A stretch of DNA of 32,499 bases from Pelagibius sp. (lineage in GTDB: Bacteria > Pseudomonadota > Alphaproteobacteria > Kiloniellales > Kiloniellaceae), in NCBI GenBank assembly GCA_028280305.1, contig JANQMC010000116.1:1-32499 (forward strand). Direction: 5' to 3'. The notes under the pieces are model-generated. The model saw only the letters and a program-made list of their open reading frames with translations, was not told the DNA's origin and did no database searches. This document shows positions 15,732 to 24,564 of this stretch, piece after piece. Within the stretch, counting starts at the first letter, position 1; each line of letters starts with the position of its first letter. The translations under genes and the position numbers were made by a program.

Positions 15732-16414
15732 GCCGGGGCCTCGGCAGCGGCGCTGCCGCCCGGCGCCGCGATTTCGCCGCCGCTCAGACGCGTAATGGGA
15801 TGCCGGAAACGCTGCACCAGCGATTCGTTGTGAGTTGCGATCACCACGGTCGTGCCGATCTTGTTCAGTTCCTCGAACAGGTAGAGCAAGCGTACGGCCA
15901 TGCGGTCGTCCAGATTGCCGGTCGGCTCGTCGGCCAGCAACAGGCTGGGCCGGCCGATCACGGCGCGGGCGATGGCGACGCGCTGCTGCTGTCCGCCCGA
16001 TAGCGTCGGCGGCAGAGCATCCATATGGTCGGCCAGGCCGACCCAGGTGAGGAGTTCTTCGACATCCTTGTCGCTGCGTGCGCCGGCCTCGCCGCTGATC
16101 TGCAGCGGCAGGGCCACGTTTTCCCGCGCGGTCAGGTGTTCCAGCAGGCGGAAATCCTGAAAAACGACTCCGATTCGCCGCCGCAGTACCGCTGTTTCCT
16201 GGCGCGTCAGGCCGGCGACGTTACGCCCGAAGAGTGCGACCCGGCCGGCCGTGGGGTGCTGCGCCAAATACATCATGCGCAGCAGCGAGGATTTGCCCGC
16301 ACCGCTGGCCCCGACGAGAAAGTGATAGGATCCCGGGTCGAACTGCAGCGAGACATGCTTCAGAATCTCCGGACCCTGGCCATAGCGCAGCACGACGTCC
16401 TCGAAGCGAACCAA
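15728..16414 (-). CDS. ftsE: Cell division ATP-binding protein FtsE
   Basis: 228-residue ABC ATPase. Walker A is GASGAGKSS (K41), the Q-loop is VVFQDFRLL, the signature is [14 protein letters not shown], Walker B is [12 protein letters not shown], and the switch His is in VIATHN. FVGYG-like N-terminus [17 protein letters not shown] is typical of FtsE. Partner of FtsX in the division-site amidase-control complex. The start appears to be TTG at 16414 with AAGGGA about 10 nt upstream; no in-frame ATG gives a sensible N-terminus. First gene of the four-gene envelope operon and divergent from the zinc-ribbon gene. Confidence 0.93.
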   Translation of the reverse strand: MVRFEDVVLRYGQGPEILKHVSLQFDPGSYHFLVGASGAGKSSLLRMMYLAQHPTAGRVALFGRNVAGLTRQETAVLRRRIGVVFQDFRLLEHLTARENVALPLQISGEAGARSDKDVEELLTWVGLADHMDALPPTLSGGQQQRVAIARAVIGRPSLLLADEPTGNLDDRMAVRLLYLFEELNKIGTTVVIATHNESLVQRFRHPITRLSGGEIAAPGGSAAAEAPA

Positions 16415-16493
16415 GCTGGAAAATCCCTTTTGCGGAAGCGGAAATCGAAAATGACATAGGCACCTCAGCCCCGTAAAGGTTTCTGCTCATGCC

Positions 16494-16522
16494 TTGCTTT
16501 GATTATACCCCGACCATATAAG
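16494..16522 (+). promoter_or_regulatory. Candidate promoter of the zinc-ribbon/DUF3426 gene
   Basis: TTGCTT (16494-16499), a 17-nt spacer, then TATAAG (16517-16522; 5 of 6). The predicted start of transcription lies about 34 bp before the ATG at 16563. Confidence 0.5.
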
Positions 16523-16530
16523 GTTATCGG
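16502..16530 (-). promoter_or_regulatory. Candidate promoter of the ftsEX operon
   Basis: On the minus strand a perfect TATAAT occupies 16507-16502. The -35 17 nt upstream is only CCGATA. It overlaps the promoter of the divergent gene, so the two polymerase sites would compete. Confidence 0.4.
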
Positions 16531-16562
16531 ACCATCTGCTGCTTGGGGGGCGGTCAGCCCGA

Positions 16563-17237
16563 ATGATTGTTACCTGTCCTGCTTGCGAAAGCCGGTTCGA
16601 AGTCGAGCGTGAACAGCTCGGCTACGACGGGCGAATCGTGCGCTGCGGCAAGTGCGGGAACTGCTGGCATCAGATGCCGGAAGACGAGGCCCCGGCCCCG
16701 CCAGAGCAGCCGGAGGCAGCGGAGGAGCAAGCCAAGCCTGTTCCGCCACGGCTTGCCGCCCGGCGTCAGGCGGCAGCAGCGAAGAACAAGAAACGCGGCG
16801 GCGGCGGCATGTTCGGTTGGCTGGCCCTGCTGTTTTTCCTGCTGGCTGTCGTCGCTGCGAGCTGGTTTGCCAGGGATGACATCGTCGCCCGTTTCCCGCA
16901 GACCGAGGTGGTTTACGCGGCGCTCGGAATCCCCGTCACACTGCCCGGACCGAAACTGGAGCTGCGTGTCAACGATCCGCGATCGGTGGTTCGCGAAGGC
17001 GACCGGGTCATTCTGCTTGAGGGTACCGTCACCAACATCACCCGCCGCAAGCAACCGGTTCCGAAACTTAAGGCGCGCCTGACCGACAGCGAAGGAACCG
17101 TCCTGCTGGAATGGATTTTCGAGGCGCCGAAGGCCGAACTGGACGCCGGTGCCGAGGTGGATTTCGTCACTGAGACGATTAACCCGCCGGATGAAGGTCA
17201 GAACCTCACAATCAACTTCGTGAAAGACGAAGAATAA
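16563..17237 (+). CDS. MJ0042-type zinc-ribbon and DUF3426 membrane protein
   Basis: 224 residues. The N-terminal zinc ribbon is TCPACESRFEV...RCGKCGNCW, with metal cysteines at 5, 8, 28 and 31. A Pro/Glu/Ala-rich linker with a basic patch (NKKRGGGG) follows, then one membrane helix (~84-102). A C-terminal periplasmic domain of the DUF3426/FxLYD type carries LLEGTVTNITRRKQPVPKLKARLTDSEG. This cytoplasmic zinc finger plus periplasmic beta-domain layout is widespread in proteobacteria, and the function is unknown. It is divergent from ftsE, an arrangement common in alphaproteobacteria. Confidence 0.9.
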   Translation: MIVTCPACESRFEVEREQLGYDGRIVRCGKCGNCWHQMPEDEAPAPPEQPEAAEEQAKPVPPRLAARRQAAAAKNKKRGGGGMFGWLALLFFLLAVVAASWFARDDIVARFPQTEVVYAALGIPVTLPGPKLELRVNDPRSVVREGDRVILLEGTVTNITRRKQPVPKLKARLTDSEGTVLLEWIFEAPKAELDAGAEVDFVTETINPPDEGQNLTINFVKDEE

Positions 17238-17269
17238 GCTCTCTTTCAGCAGTCGTTCCCTTTTTCTCA

Positions 17270-17284
17270 TTAAGCCTTGCTTAA
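17270..17284. promoter_or_regulatory. CtrA-type box (TTAA-N7-TTAA) upstream of cpdR
   Basis: TTAA GCCTTGC TTAA is an exact match to the CtrA consensus TTAA-N7-TTAA, followed by CC, which extends the common TTAACC half. It lies 133 bp upstream of the cpdR ATG and just after the zinc-ribbon stop. CtrA sites in this family sit at or near -35 regions. Binding is inferred from the motif. Confidence 0.6.
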
Positions 17285-17416
17285 CCACGCGGTGGCAGTT
17301 TGGCCAAGAGGGTCGGACTGGGTCGCCCATGGAGTCGGAGAAGCCGAAGAGGCTTGAGACGTCCAGGAAAGATCGGGATCCGGGCCGCCAAACGACAGGC
17401 AGGAGAGGGTGACGAG

Positions 17417-17794
17417 ATGGCGCATATCCTGGTCGCCGAAGACGATACCGCAGTACAGAGTTTCGTGAGCCGGGCCCTGGCCCACCGCGGCCACAAGGTG
17501 ACCTCGGTCGAGGACGGCGTGCAAGCGCTGGAGGCGCTCGGCGGATCGGAGTTCGATCTGCTTATTACCGACATTGTCATGCCGAGCCTGGATGGCATCG
17601 GCCTGGCGCTGAAGGTGGCGAAGGATCATCCCAGCCTGCCGGTGCTCTTGATGACCGGCTACTCCGCCGAACGCCAGCGTGCGCACAACCTCGAAGAGCT
17701 GATTTGCGAGGTCATCACCAAGCCCTTCACCCTGCTGGAAATCTGCGAGGCTGCCGAAGCGGCGCTTACGGTCGAGCCCATGACCTGCCACTGA
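17417..17794 (+). CDS. cpdR: Single-domain response regulator CpdR
   Basis: 125-residue lone receiver domain. The acidic pocket is AEDD (9-10), the phospho-acceptor is D52 in LLITDIVMPSLDG, the switch Thr is in LLMTGYSAERQRAHN (~80) and the conserved Lys is K102 in TKPF. There is no output domain. This matches CpdR, which in its unphosphorylated form directs ClpXP to the pole and promotes proteolysis of CtrA and other substrates; the CckA-ChpT relay controls it. AGGAGAGGG lies just upstream of the ATG at 17417. The preceding 180 bp hold a CtrA-type box and otherwise nothing coding. Stand-alone receivers are a large class, so the CpdR call rests on the GYSAERQRAHN/TKPF pattern. Confidence 0.85.
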   Translation: MAHILVAEDDTAVQSFVSRALAHRGHKVTSVEDGVQALEALGGSEFDLLITDIVMPSLDGIGLALKVAKDHPSLPVLLMTGYSAERQRAHNLEELICEVITKPFTLLEICEAAEAALTVEPMTCH

Positions 17795-17842
17795 CAGGCC
17801 CCGGGCCCGCCCAGGGAACTGCCGTGGGCCGAAAGGCCACCA

Positions 17843-17867
17843 GGGCAGGGCGCCGCCCGCCTTGCCC
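17843..17867. terminator. Hairpin at the cpdR / TIGR02302 convergent junction
   Basis: GGGCAGGGCG (17843-17852), a 5-nt loop, then CGCCTTGCCC (17858-17867) forms a 10-bp stem with one G-U wobble. A second small hairpin GGCC-GAAA-GGCC (17827-17838) precedes it. Both lie between convergent stops, as a bidirectional terminator would. There is no T-run, so any intrinsic termination would be inefficient. Confidence 0.4.
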
Positions 17868-17885
17868 AAGAATCCAATACAGAAT

Positions 17886-20441
17886 CTAGAACTGTTTGAG
17901 CAGCCGGTCGATGTAGTCCAGTTCCTGGGCCGGACGGTCGCGGTCGCCGCGCCGGCGCCGCAACTCGTCGACGATCTCGCGGCTGCGCTGAAGCTCCATC
18001 TGATCGGGAATATCGACCCCGTCGTTGACGTTGCTCGGTCCGCCGCCTTCGCGTCCCAAGGGATCGGGATTCGACTGGCCAAAACGCCCCGGCGCGCTGC
18101 CTTCGCCGGTTTCGCCGGGCTGATTGGCGAACATTTCCATGAAGCGGTCCATGGTGGCCTGCATGCCCTGCTGCAACTGGTCGAGGGAACGGGTCTGGGG
18201 CGGTACGGCCTGTCCCGGCTGTTCGCCTGACAGCGCGTCACGGGCGTCGCGCATCTCCCGCTCCGCGCGGCCCAGCGGGCGCGGGATGTCGCCCATGGCA
18301 TCGCCGAGCTGGCGCATCAACTCGCCCAGGCTGCGGCGTAACTCCTCCTGGCGCCGGGCATCCGACATGTTGTCGCTCCGGCCCTGCTGCTGGTTGCGGC
18401 CTTCGCCCTGTTGTCCCTGTTGATTCTGTTGCCCTTGCTGTCCCTGCTGGTTTTGCTGCTGTCCGCGTTGCGACCGCTCGAAACTGCGGTCCAGCAGCTC
18501 CTGCTGCTCGCGCATCATGTTTTCCAGGTTCTCCATCATGCGCGATGCGTCCTGCATGTCCTGGTTCATCTGCCCGGCATAGGGGTTCGCCGTCAGGTTC
18601 TCCAGCATGTCACGCAGTTGGGAGAGCAGCTCCCTTGCGGCGTCGCGGGCGCCGGACTGCGCCAGTTCGCGGGCGCGGTCGATCATGTTCTGCAGATCCT
18701 GGCGCTCCAGCATCTGCGAGCCCGGCGGCGGCGTGCCCTCCTGGGTCTCGCCGCGGGCCATCTGCTCGCGCATCTGTTCGGCCAGCTCGTCGAGGAAGTT
18801 GTTGAGGGCCGACTGCAGCTCGTCCATCAGCCGCTCGATCTCCGCATCGTCGGCGCCGCGCTCCAGCGCCTCGATCAACGCCTGCTGCGCATCGCGGAGT
18901 TCCCGTTCGGCAATGGCCAATTCGCCCTCTTCGATGCGCAGCGCCGTGTCCCAAAGCAGTTGCTGAACCTCGGTGATGGCTTTGTCGCTGGAATCGTAGA
19001 TCAGGCGGCGCTCGGCTGAGCGGATCGACAGGGCGACGACGATATCGTGGAAAAAGTGCTCGGGCCGATCATAAAGACCGTTCAGAGCCTGCACGACCGG
19101 CAGGCGGCCTTTCGGATTGATGGTCAACTGCTTGCGCAGTTCGACCAGCGCCCGGGCGACGGGATGATTGAAAATGCGTTCCGGCAGAACGGTGCGCAGA
19201 ACCTCGCTGCGCCCCTCCTGGCCGGGGTGGTCCCAGGCCACCAGTTGAACCTCCACCGCCAGGCCGGCCCAGGGATGCGGCGTCAGGTCGCGGTAGGTGC
19301 GCGCATTGCTGACCTTGGGTGCGGCGCCGGGGACGACGAGGTCGATTTCCAAGGGAGTCTCGTCCGGCTGGTCGATGCGCTTGATGATCGCCTTGGCCCG
19401 GACCACGCCGTAGTCGTCCTCGGCCTGATAAGAGATCAGCAGGGCCGAGCGTTCGGTGCGCCCCGGCGCCGATTCGAAGACGATCTGCGGCGGCGTGTCG
19501 GGAACGATCTCCATCGCCCAGTCGGCCAGACTGCGGCCGCCCTGGCGGATGCCGAGGCTGTCGCCCTCGGTCAACGGACGCTCCAGGCGGTAGGCGTCCT
19601 GGGCAAAGGGCTCGAAGGGCTCAAGCGCCTCGCCGACTTTGAGGTTCGGCACGTCGCTGCCGCCGCCCTGGACCTGCGCCAGGAGGACGGAGCCGCTGGG
19701 CACCCGCAGCCTCTGGCCGGCTTCCTGCCCCGGGGCGGCGTTGGCATCGAGATAGAGCGGCGCCTGGCCGGTATAGGTCGGCGGATTGATCCAGGCATCC
19801 AGGCTTGGCGGCAGAGCGGTCTTGCCGCTGAACTCCGGCGCCACGGCGCTCGCCAGCCGCCCGGTGACATTGCCGTCGGAACTGGCGAAGGCGACGATCA
19901 GCAGCAGCAGGACGAGGCCGCGCAGGGCCCAGGGGTCGAGCCGCGCCAGGCCCGGCCGCGGCGCGCGGACTTTCAGGCGGCCGAGACCGCGGATGGTGCG
20001 GTGCTGATGCGCCCGCCATAGCGCTCTGGACTGGGGATCTTGCTGACCGGTCATCATGCGGTCGTCGAGGGCGGTCAAGGGACGATGAGACAGCTCGCTG
20101 TCCTGCTCAAGCCGCCGTTTTCCGGCCTGCGGATCCGGCAGGGAGATCGCCCTCACCGCATGCCAGATTCCGTAGCCCAGGCCCCCGAGAAAGGCGATCA
20201 GGATGACGGCATGCAGCCAGGCGGGCAGCGCCGGCAGAACACCGAAAAGCGCGAGAGCGAGGAAGACGCCGAGAACACCGAAGACCGGCCAGACCGCCGG
20301 CCAGATGGTCTCCCAGGCGAGGGCACCGCGGGCCAGGGCCAGAAGCAAGCCAAAGCGCCGCAGGGCGCGGTCGCCGGAGGCTTTTTCCCGCCGAAGCCGG
20401 TCGTGTTCAGAAGCAGGGCTGTGCGGCCGTTCCGAGGTCAT
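17886..20441 (-). CDS. TIGR02302 family (DUF4175) membrane protein
   Basis: 851 residues. Two hydrophobic helices (~47-70 and ~74-95) lie near the N-terminus and a third at ~170-187. A periplasmic beta region follows with LPPSLDAWINPPTYTGQAPLYL and ISYQAEDDYGVVRAKAII. A long helical region (~480-800) is rich in Glu/Gln/Arg with coiled-coil character and includes a Gln/Gly-rich stretch at ~657-687 built of GQQ/NQQ units. The C-terminus is LDYIDRLLKQF. This is the alphaproteobacterial TIGR02302 protein, of unknown function, usually downstream of lysA as here. The low-complexity tract corresponds to 18383-18470 on the + strand. Confidence 0.88.
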   Translation of the reverse strand: MTSERPHSPASEHDRLRREKASGDRALRRFGLLLALARGALAWETIWPAVWPVFGVLGVFLALALFGVLPALPAWLHAVILIAFLGGLGYGIWHAVRAISLPDPQAGKRRLEQDSELSHRPLTALDDRMMTGQQDPQSRALWRAHQHRTIRGLGRLKVRAPRPGLARLDPWALRGLVLLLLIVAFASSDGNVTGRLASAVAPEFSGKTALPPSLDAWINPPTYTGQAPLYLDANAAPGQEAGQRLRVPSGSVLLAQVQGGGSDVPNLKVGEALEPFEPFAQDAYRLERPLTEGDSLGIRQGGRSLADWAMEIVPDTPPQIVFESAPGRTERSALLISYQAEDDYGVVRAKAIIKRIDQPDETPLEIDLVVPGAAPKVSNARTYRDLTPHPWAGLAVEVQLVAWDHPGQEGRSEVLRTVLPERIFNHPVARALVELRKQLTINPKGRLPVVQALNGLYDRPEHFFHDIVVALSIRSAERRLIYDSSDKAITEVQQLLWDTALRIEEGELAIAERELRDAQQALIEALERGADDAEIERLMDELQSALNNFLDELAEQMREQMARGETQEGTPPPGSQMLERQDLQNMIDRARELAQSGARDAARELLSQLRDMLENLTANPYAGQMNQDMQDASRMMENLENMMREQQELLDRSFERSQRGQQQNQQGQQGQQNQQGQQGEGRNQQQGRSDNMSDARRQEELRRSLGELMRQLGDAMGDIPRPLGRAEREMRDARDALSGEQPGQAVPPQTRSLDQLQQGMQATMDRFMEMFANQPGETGEGSAPGRFGQSNPDPLGREGGGPSNVNDGVDIPDQMELQRSREIVDELRRRRGDRDRPAQELDYIDRLLKQF

Positions 20442-20498
20442 GCGTCCTCCTGTCCTTCCGTCTCCCCTACTAAGGATCTGCTCTAGCGTCGATCACCC

Positions 20499-20574
20499 GG
20501 CGGCGGCTGTACAGCGTTATCTAGGGTGTTTTGCCGCCTTTACCATCAAACACCTGTGAGACAGCGCCGCCGCC
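20499..20574. other. Nested inverted repeats between lysA and the TIGR02302 gene
   Basis: The outer arms GGCGGCGGCTGT (20499-20510) and ACAGCGCCGCCGCC (20561-20574) pair with a two-base bulge. Inside them GGTGTTT (20525-20531) pairs with AAACACC (20548-20554). The region lies just after the lysA stop in the direction of transcription and could be an attenuating or processing structure. No T-run is present. Confidence 0.4.
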
Positions 20575-20584
20575 CCGGGATGGG

Positions 20585-21922
20585 TCAGGCCGCCCCAAGC
20601 GCAGTTTTCTGCGGATTATCGCCGTCCGCCCTTTCGTTCTGCCAGTCCGGCAGGCGATCCTGGCCGATCATGGCGTCGTATTCCATCCGGGCGCGCACGA
20701 TGGCGCTGCGGTCGCCGCGCACCAGGACCTCGGGCGCCAGCGGCCGCGAGTTGTAGGTCGAGGCCATGACGAAGCTGTAGGCGCCGGCCGAGCTGAAGAC
20801 CAGAAGGTCGTCCTTCTTCAGCGGCGGCAGGGGACGCTGCTTGGCAAAGGTGTCGGTGGACTCGCAAACCGGGCCGACCACGTCGACCGGCCGCAGTTCC
20901 GCGTTCGCCGCAGCGGCGGAAACCGGCAGTATCTCGTGCCAGGCATCGTAGAGCGAGGGCCGCAGCAGGTCGTTCATGGCCGCGTCGACGATGACGAAGC
21001 GCCGCTCGCCGTTGTCTTTCACGTAAAGCACGCGGGTGACCAGCAGGCCGGCATTGCCGACCAGCAGCCGCCCGGGCTCGAAAACCAGTTCCGCGTCCAG
21101 GCCGTCGGCCAGTCCGTGCACCACCTGGGCGTAGTCGCGTACCCGCTGCTCCGCCTCCTCGACCTGCTCCTGCAGGTGGTGCTTGTAGCTGATGCCGATG
21201 CCGCCGCCCAGATCGAGGCGGCGCAGCGGCAACCCGGCTTCGCGCAGTTCGTGATAGAGGGCGATAAGGCGCTCGAAGGTGGTGCGATAGGGCGCGATAT
21301 CGGTCAACTGGGAGCCGATGTGAACCGCCAGGCCCTCGAAGCGGATGCCGGGCAGGCTTCCTGTCCCGGTCAGGAAGTCGCGGGCCTCGGTCGCATCGAT
21401 GCCGAACTTGCTGTCGGCGCGCCCGGTGGTGATCTGGTCCAGCGTGCCGGCGTCGACATTGGGGTTCACCCGCACGGCGACCGGCGCGGTGGTGCCGCGC
21501 TGCTGGGCAACCTGTGAAAGCAACTCCAGTTCTGCCAGGGATTCGACATTGAACTGCATGATGCCGGCATCCAGGCCGGCGATCATTTCCTGTCCGGTTT
21601 TGCCGACCCCGGCGAAGACGATCCGCTCTGCCGGTACGCCGGCGGCGAGGGCGCGGCGCAGCTCGCCCTCGGAGACCACGTCCGCCCCGGCGCCCAGATC
21701 GGCGAAGGTCTTGATCACCGCCTGATTGGAATTGGCCTTCAGAGCGTAGCAGATGGTCGCCGGCAGGCCGGAGAGGGCCGCCGCAAAGCTTCGGTAGCTG
21801 TTCTCCAGCGCATCGGCGGAGTAGCAGTAAAACGGGGTGCCGACCTCCTCCGCCAGGCGCGCGACCGGCACCTGCGATACATGCAGTTGTCCGTCGCGAT
21901 AGGGAAAGTAGTTACTGCTCAT
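20585..21922 (-). CDS. lysA: Diaminopimelate decarboxylase LysA
   Basis: 445 residues. It catalyses the last step of lysine synthesis, decarboxylating meso-diaminopimelate in a PLP-dependent alanine-racemase-fold barrel. Motifs are ICYALKANSN (PLP lysine K62), VHIGSQL, LDLGGGIGISY (phosphate-binding glycines), FEPGRLLVGNAG and GPVCESTDTFA, whose Cys-Glu completes the active site across the dimer. ALGAA closes the C-terminus. Third gene of the argH-lptM-lysA operon; 75 bp separate it from lptM. The TIGR02302 gene follows after a 143-bp structured spacer. Confidence 0.95.
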   Translation of the reverse strand: MSSNYFPYRDGQLHVSQVPVARLAEEVGTPFYCYSADALENSYRSFAAALSGLPATICYALKANSNQAVIKTFADLGAGADVVSEGELRRALAAGVPAERIVFAGVGKTGQEMIAGLDAGIMQFNVESLAELELLSQVAQQRGTTAPVAVRVNPNVDAGTLDQITTGRADSKFGIDATEARDFLTGTGSLPGIRFEGLAVHIGSQLTDIAPYRTTFERLIALYHELREAGLPLRRLDLGGGIGISYKHHLQEQVEEAEQRVRDYAQVVHGLADGLDAELVFEPGRLLVGNAGLLVTRVLYVKDNGERRFVIVDAAMNDLLRPSLYDAWHEILPVSAAAANAELRPVDVVGPVCESTDTFAKQRPLPPLKKDDLLVFSSAGAYSFVMASTYNSRPLAPEVLVRGDRSAIVRARMEYDAMIGQDRLPDWQNERADGDNPQKTALGAA

Positions 21923-21997
21923 GACTCTCAGGTCCTTCTCGGCAGCCTGCCCTCTTCAAGGCCGGGTTCTGGCCCGGCGTCAGAGAGGCGGCGCGTC

Positions 21998-22249
21998 TCA
22001 ATACGTCGTGGTCTTGGTGCGCGGATCATGGAACAGGGAAGCCGGTCCCCGGGTCGCCTGCGGATCCTCGCCCTCCGGCGGCGGGCCGACAGTGCCCGGC
22101 GCCGGATAGGCCTGCGGATAGGTGTAGGCGCTTTCCTCGCCCTTCGGCGGTTTGGGCGATCCCTTTTTGCCGCAGGCGCCGAGGCCGACGATCACGGCGG
22201 TCATGACCGCCAGCAGAACGAAACTGCGTTTGCCTTGGGTTGCGGTCAT
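21998..22249 (-). CDS. lptM: Small lipoprotein LptM/YifL-like
   Basis: 83 residues. A signal peptide ends in the lipobox LGAC, followed at once by [12 protein letters not shown], the CGxKGPxxxPP signature of LptM (YifL), which assists assembly of the LptD-LptE lipopolysaccharide export channel in the outer membrane. The rest is a Pro/Tyr/Gly-rich extension. The ATG at 22249 overlaps the argH stop (ATGA), so it is coupled to argH. A lysA-lptM pairing is a known arrangement. The tail beyond the first ~35 residues is not conserved enough to interpret. Confidence 0.85.
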   Translation of the reverse strand: MTATQGKRSFVLLAVMTAVIVGLGACGKKGSPKPPKGEESAYTYPQAYPAPGTVGPPPEGEDPQATRGPASLFHDPRTKTTTY

Positions 22250-23694
22250 AGAAAACGTTCCTTTGCTGCGGCGATTGCCTTGCGGACCTGGGCCGGTGCG
22301 GTGCCGCCGTAGCTGGCGCGGCTGGCAACGGCCTTGTCGACGCTGAGCACGTCGAAGATTTCCTCGGTGATGCCGGCTTCCACACCCTGCATCGCCGTCA
22401 GCGGCAGCTCGACGAGGGCGCAGCCGCGCTCCTCGGCCAGGCGCACGATGCTGCCGGTGACGTGATGGGCCTGGCGGAACGGCAGGCCGAGGCGGCGCAC
22501 CAGCCAGTCCGCCAGATCGGTGGCGGTGATGAAGCCCTGATCGGTTGCGGCCCGCAGGGTGTCGCGACGGGCGGTCATGTCCTGGACCATGCCGGTCATG
22601 GCGGTGACGCAGAGCTGCAGGGTGTCGGCGGCGTCGAACAGCGGTTCCTTGTCTTCCTGCATGTCTTTGCCATAGGTCAGCGGCAGGCCCTTCATGACCA
22701 CCAGCAGACTGTTCAGCGCACCGACCACGCGCCCGGCCTTGCCGCGGATCAGTTCGGCCGCATCGGGGTTGCGCTTCTGCGGCATGATGGAGGAACCGGT
22801 GCTGAAGGCATCGGAAAGCTGCACGAACTGAAAGCCGGGAGAGCACCAGAGCACCAGTTCCTCGGCAAAGCGCGAGAGATGCACCGTCAGGATGGCCCCG
22901 GCGGCGAGGAACTCCAGCACATAGTCGCGGTCCGCCACGGCGTCCATGGAGTTGGCCATGGGCCGCTCGAAGCCCAGCGCTGCCGCCGTCGCCTGACGGT
23001 CGATGGGAAAGGAGGTGCCGGCCAGGGCGGCGGCGCCCAGCGGCGATTCGTTCAGACGGGCGCGGCAATCGGCGAGCCGGCTGCGGTCGCGGCCCAGCAT
23101 TTCGACATAGGCCATCAGGTGATGGCCCAGGGTCACCGGCTGGGCGGTCTGCAGGTGGGTGTAGCCGGGCATGATGGTCTCGGCCTCGGCCTCGGCCTGG
23201 GCGATCAGGGCGGCCTGCAGGGCGCGCAGGCCGGCTTCCAGCCCGTCGATGGCATCGCGGGTCCAGAGGCGCACGTCGAGCGCCACCTGGTCGTTGCGTG
23301 AGCGCCCGGTATGCAGACGCCCCGCGGCCTCGCCGATCAGCTCCCGCAGCCGGGCCTCGACATTCATGTGGATGTCTTCCAGGCTCGCCTTGAAAGTGAA
23401 GCTGCCGTTTTCGATTTCTGACAGGATCGTGTCTAGACCCGAAAGGATCGAAGCCCCATCTTCTTTCGAGATGATCGCCTGTTCGACCAGCATGGCGCAG
23501 TGCGCCTTGGAGCCGGCGATGTCCTGGGCGTAGAGGCGTTGGTCGAAGGATATGGAGGCATTGATCTGCTCCATCACCTCCGCCGGGCCCGCCGCGAAGC
23601 GGCCGCCCCACATGGTGTTGGCGCCGGCCTGTTGCGCGGCGCCGTCTTCGGGGCCATCGCTTGCGATGGTCAGGTTTTGAGTGTCAGCGGTCAT
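22246..23694 (-). CDS. argH: Argininosuccinate lyase ArgH
   Basis: 482 residues. It cleaves argininosuccinate to arginine and fumarate, the last step of arginine synthesis. The fumarase/aspartase-superfamily signature [12 protein letters not shown] lies at ~300. TMWGGRF at ~27-33, [16 protein letters not shown] at ~130 and [17 protein letters not shown] at ~178 are further ArgH blocks. About 25 residues precede TMWGGRF, slightly longer than usual and Gln/Ala-rich. Divergent from tlpA with only 23 bp between start codons, so promoter elements probably lie inside coding sequence. First gene of argH-lptM-lysA. Confidence 0.95.
   Translation of the reverse strand: MTADTQNLTIASDGPEDGAAQQAGANTMWGGRFAAGPAEVMEQINASISFDQRLYAQDIAGSKAHCAMLVEQAIISKEDGASILSGLDTILSEIENGSFTFKASLEDIHMNVEARLRELIGEAAGRLHTGRSRNDQVALDVRLWTRDAIDGLEAGLRALQAALIAQAEAEAETIMPGYTHLQTAQPVTLGHHLMAYVEMLGRDRSRLADCRARLNESPLGAAALAGTSFPIDRQATAAALGFERPMANSMDAVADRDYVLEFLAAGAILTVHLSRFAEELVLWCSPGFQFVQLSDAFSTGSSIMPQKRNPDAAELIRGKAGRVVGALNSLLVVMKGLPLTYGKDMQEDKEPLFDAADTLQLCVTAMTGMVQDMTARRDTLRAATDQGFITATDLADWLVRRLGLPFRQAHHVTGSIVRLAEERGCALVELPLTAMQGVEAGITEEIFDVLSVDKAVASRASYGGTAPAQVRKAIAAAKERFL
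23654..23669. promoter_or_regulatory. Palindrome inside argH 5' end facing tlpA
   Basis: CCATCGC TT GCGATGG is a perfect 7-bp inverted repeat lying at codons ~9-13 of argH and ~50 bp upstream of the tlpA start. It may be an operator for tlpA or simply a codon-driven coincidence. Confidence 0.25.
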
Positions 23695-23717
23695 CTGCCT
23701 TCGGGAGGCCTTTGTAA

Positions 23718-24425
23718 ATGGTCAGTACCAACAACGGAGTTTCCTTCGCCGGCATGCTGGCCCGTGGCCTCAGGGGCTTCAAGCCCAAAGCCGGCCGGTT
23801 CATGCGAAGGGCCCTCGCAGCCGTGGTGCTCGCCGTTCTCGCCCTGGCCTTTGTCGTCTATCCGGAGCTGGTCAGAGCTGAAAGCGAGGCGCCGCCGGCC
23901 CTGAAGGGCCCCTTCACAGAGAACTTTACCTTTTCGGACCCGCCGGTGCCAGCGCCGAGCGTGGCCGTTGAAACCCTGGACGGCCTGACTGTCGACATCA
24001 GCGAATTCAGGGGCGAGGTGGTGCTGGTGAACTTCTGGGCGACCTGGTGCGCGCCCTGTGTGCGGGAGATGCCGGGCCTTGAGCGCCTGCACCAGACCCT
24101 GAAGGATGAGGGCTTTCTGGTCATGGCCGTCTCGGAGGACCGCGGCGGGGCCGCCAAGGTCGAGCCCTTTCTGGACCGCCTCGGTCTCCACGAACTGCCG
24201 GTTTTCCTGGACCTCAAGGGCGCCCTGGCCCGGGGCTTTGCGGTGCGCGGCCTGCCGGCTACCTTCGTCATCGACCGCAACGGGGGCGTGGTTGCCGGCC
24301 TGACCGGCCCGGCGGAGTGGGATTCCCCCGAAGCCATTGCCTTGATCCGGCATTACCTCAATCAGGACTCTCGGGCGCAAGGCTCTCAGCAGTCGAAGGA
24401 CAGGGTTTCAGAAACCTCAGGTTGA
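23718..24425 (+). CDS. tlpA: TlpA-family thiol:disulfide oxidoreductase
   Basis: 235 residues. An N-terminal membrane anchor (~30-50) exposes a thioredoxin fold to the periplasm. The active site is [15 protein letters not shown] (C111/C114), and the cis-Pro loop is [12 protein letters not shown]. It likely reduces disulfides for cytochrome c or other periplasmic cysteine-protein maturation, as in other TlpA/ResA proteins. GGGAGG 10 nt upstream supports the ATG at 23718; a later ATG at 23802 would start just before the hydrophobic helix. Neighbouring the argH operon is a conserved alphaproteobacterial arrangement. The copper-type bufferin operon here is far away and no link is claimed. Confidence 0.92.
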   Translation: MVSTNNGVSFAGMLARGLRGFKPKAGRFMRRALAAVVLAVLALAFVVYPELVRAESEAPPALKGPFTENFTFSDPPVPAPSVAVETLDGLTVDISEFRGEVVLVNFWATWCAPCVREMPGLERLHQTLKDEGFLVMAVSEDRGGAAKVEPFLDRLGLHELPVFLDLKGALARGFAVRGLPATFVIDRNGGVVAGLTGPAEWDSPEAIALIRHYLNQDSRAQGSQQSKDRVSETSG

Positions 24426-24552
24426 GATTTACGAGAATTTTCCCAAATTGCACGGAAAGCTTGTGGCCGAGACCAAAGCCTGCCCACAATAGACCCTGCT
24501 GCCCCCGCCAAAGGGCGCCTTCTGCGGCCGTCTCCCCGGGGCCGCTCTGGAC

Positions 24553-24564
24553 AGGAGGTGATCC
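24553..24564 (+). promoter_or_regulatory. Exceptionally complete Shine-Dalgarno sequence
   Basis: AGGAGGTGATCC, directly before the ATG at 24565, is complementary over 12 nt to the 16S rRNA 3' end (GGATCACCTCCT). GGAGG sits at the optimal distance of 6 nt. It fixes the start of the DUF6134-like gene. A GCGGCC/GGCCGC hairpin lies just upstream. Confidence 0.7.

Noticed and set aside
18383..18470. Triplet-like CTG/TTG repeats on the + strand
   Set aside because: Explained by the Gln/Gly-rich coding segment of the TIGR02302 protein on the minus strand.
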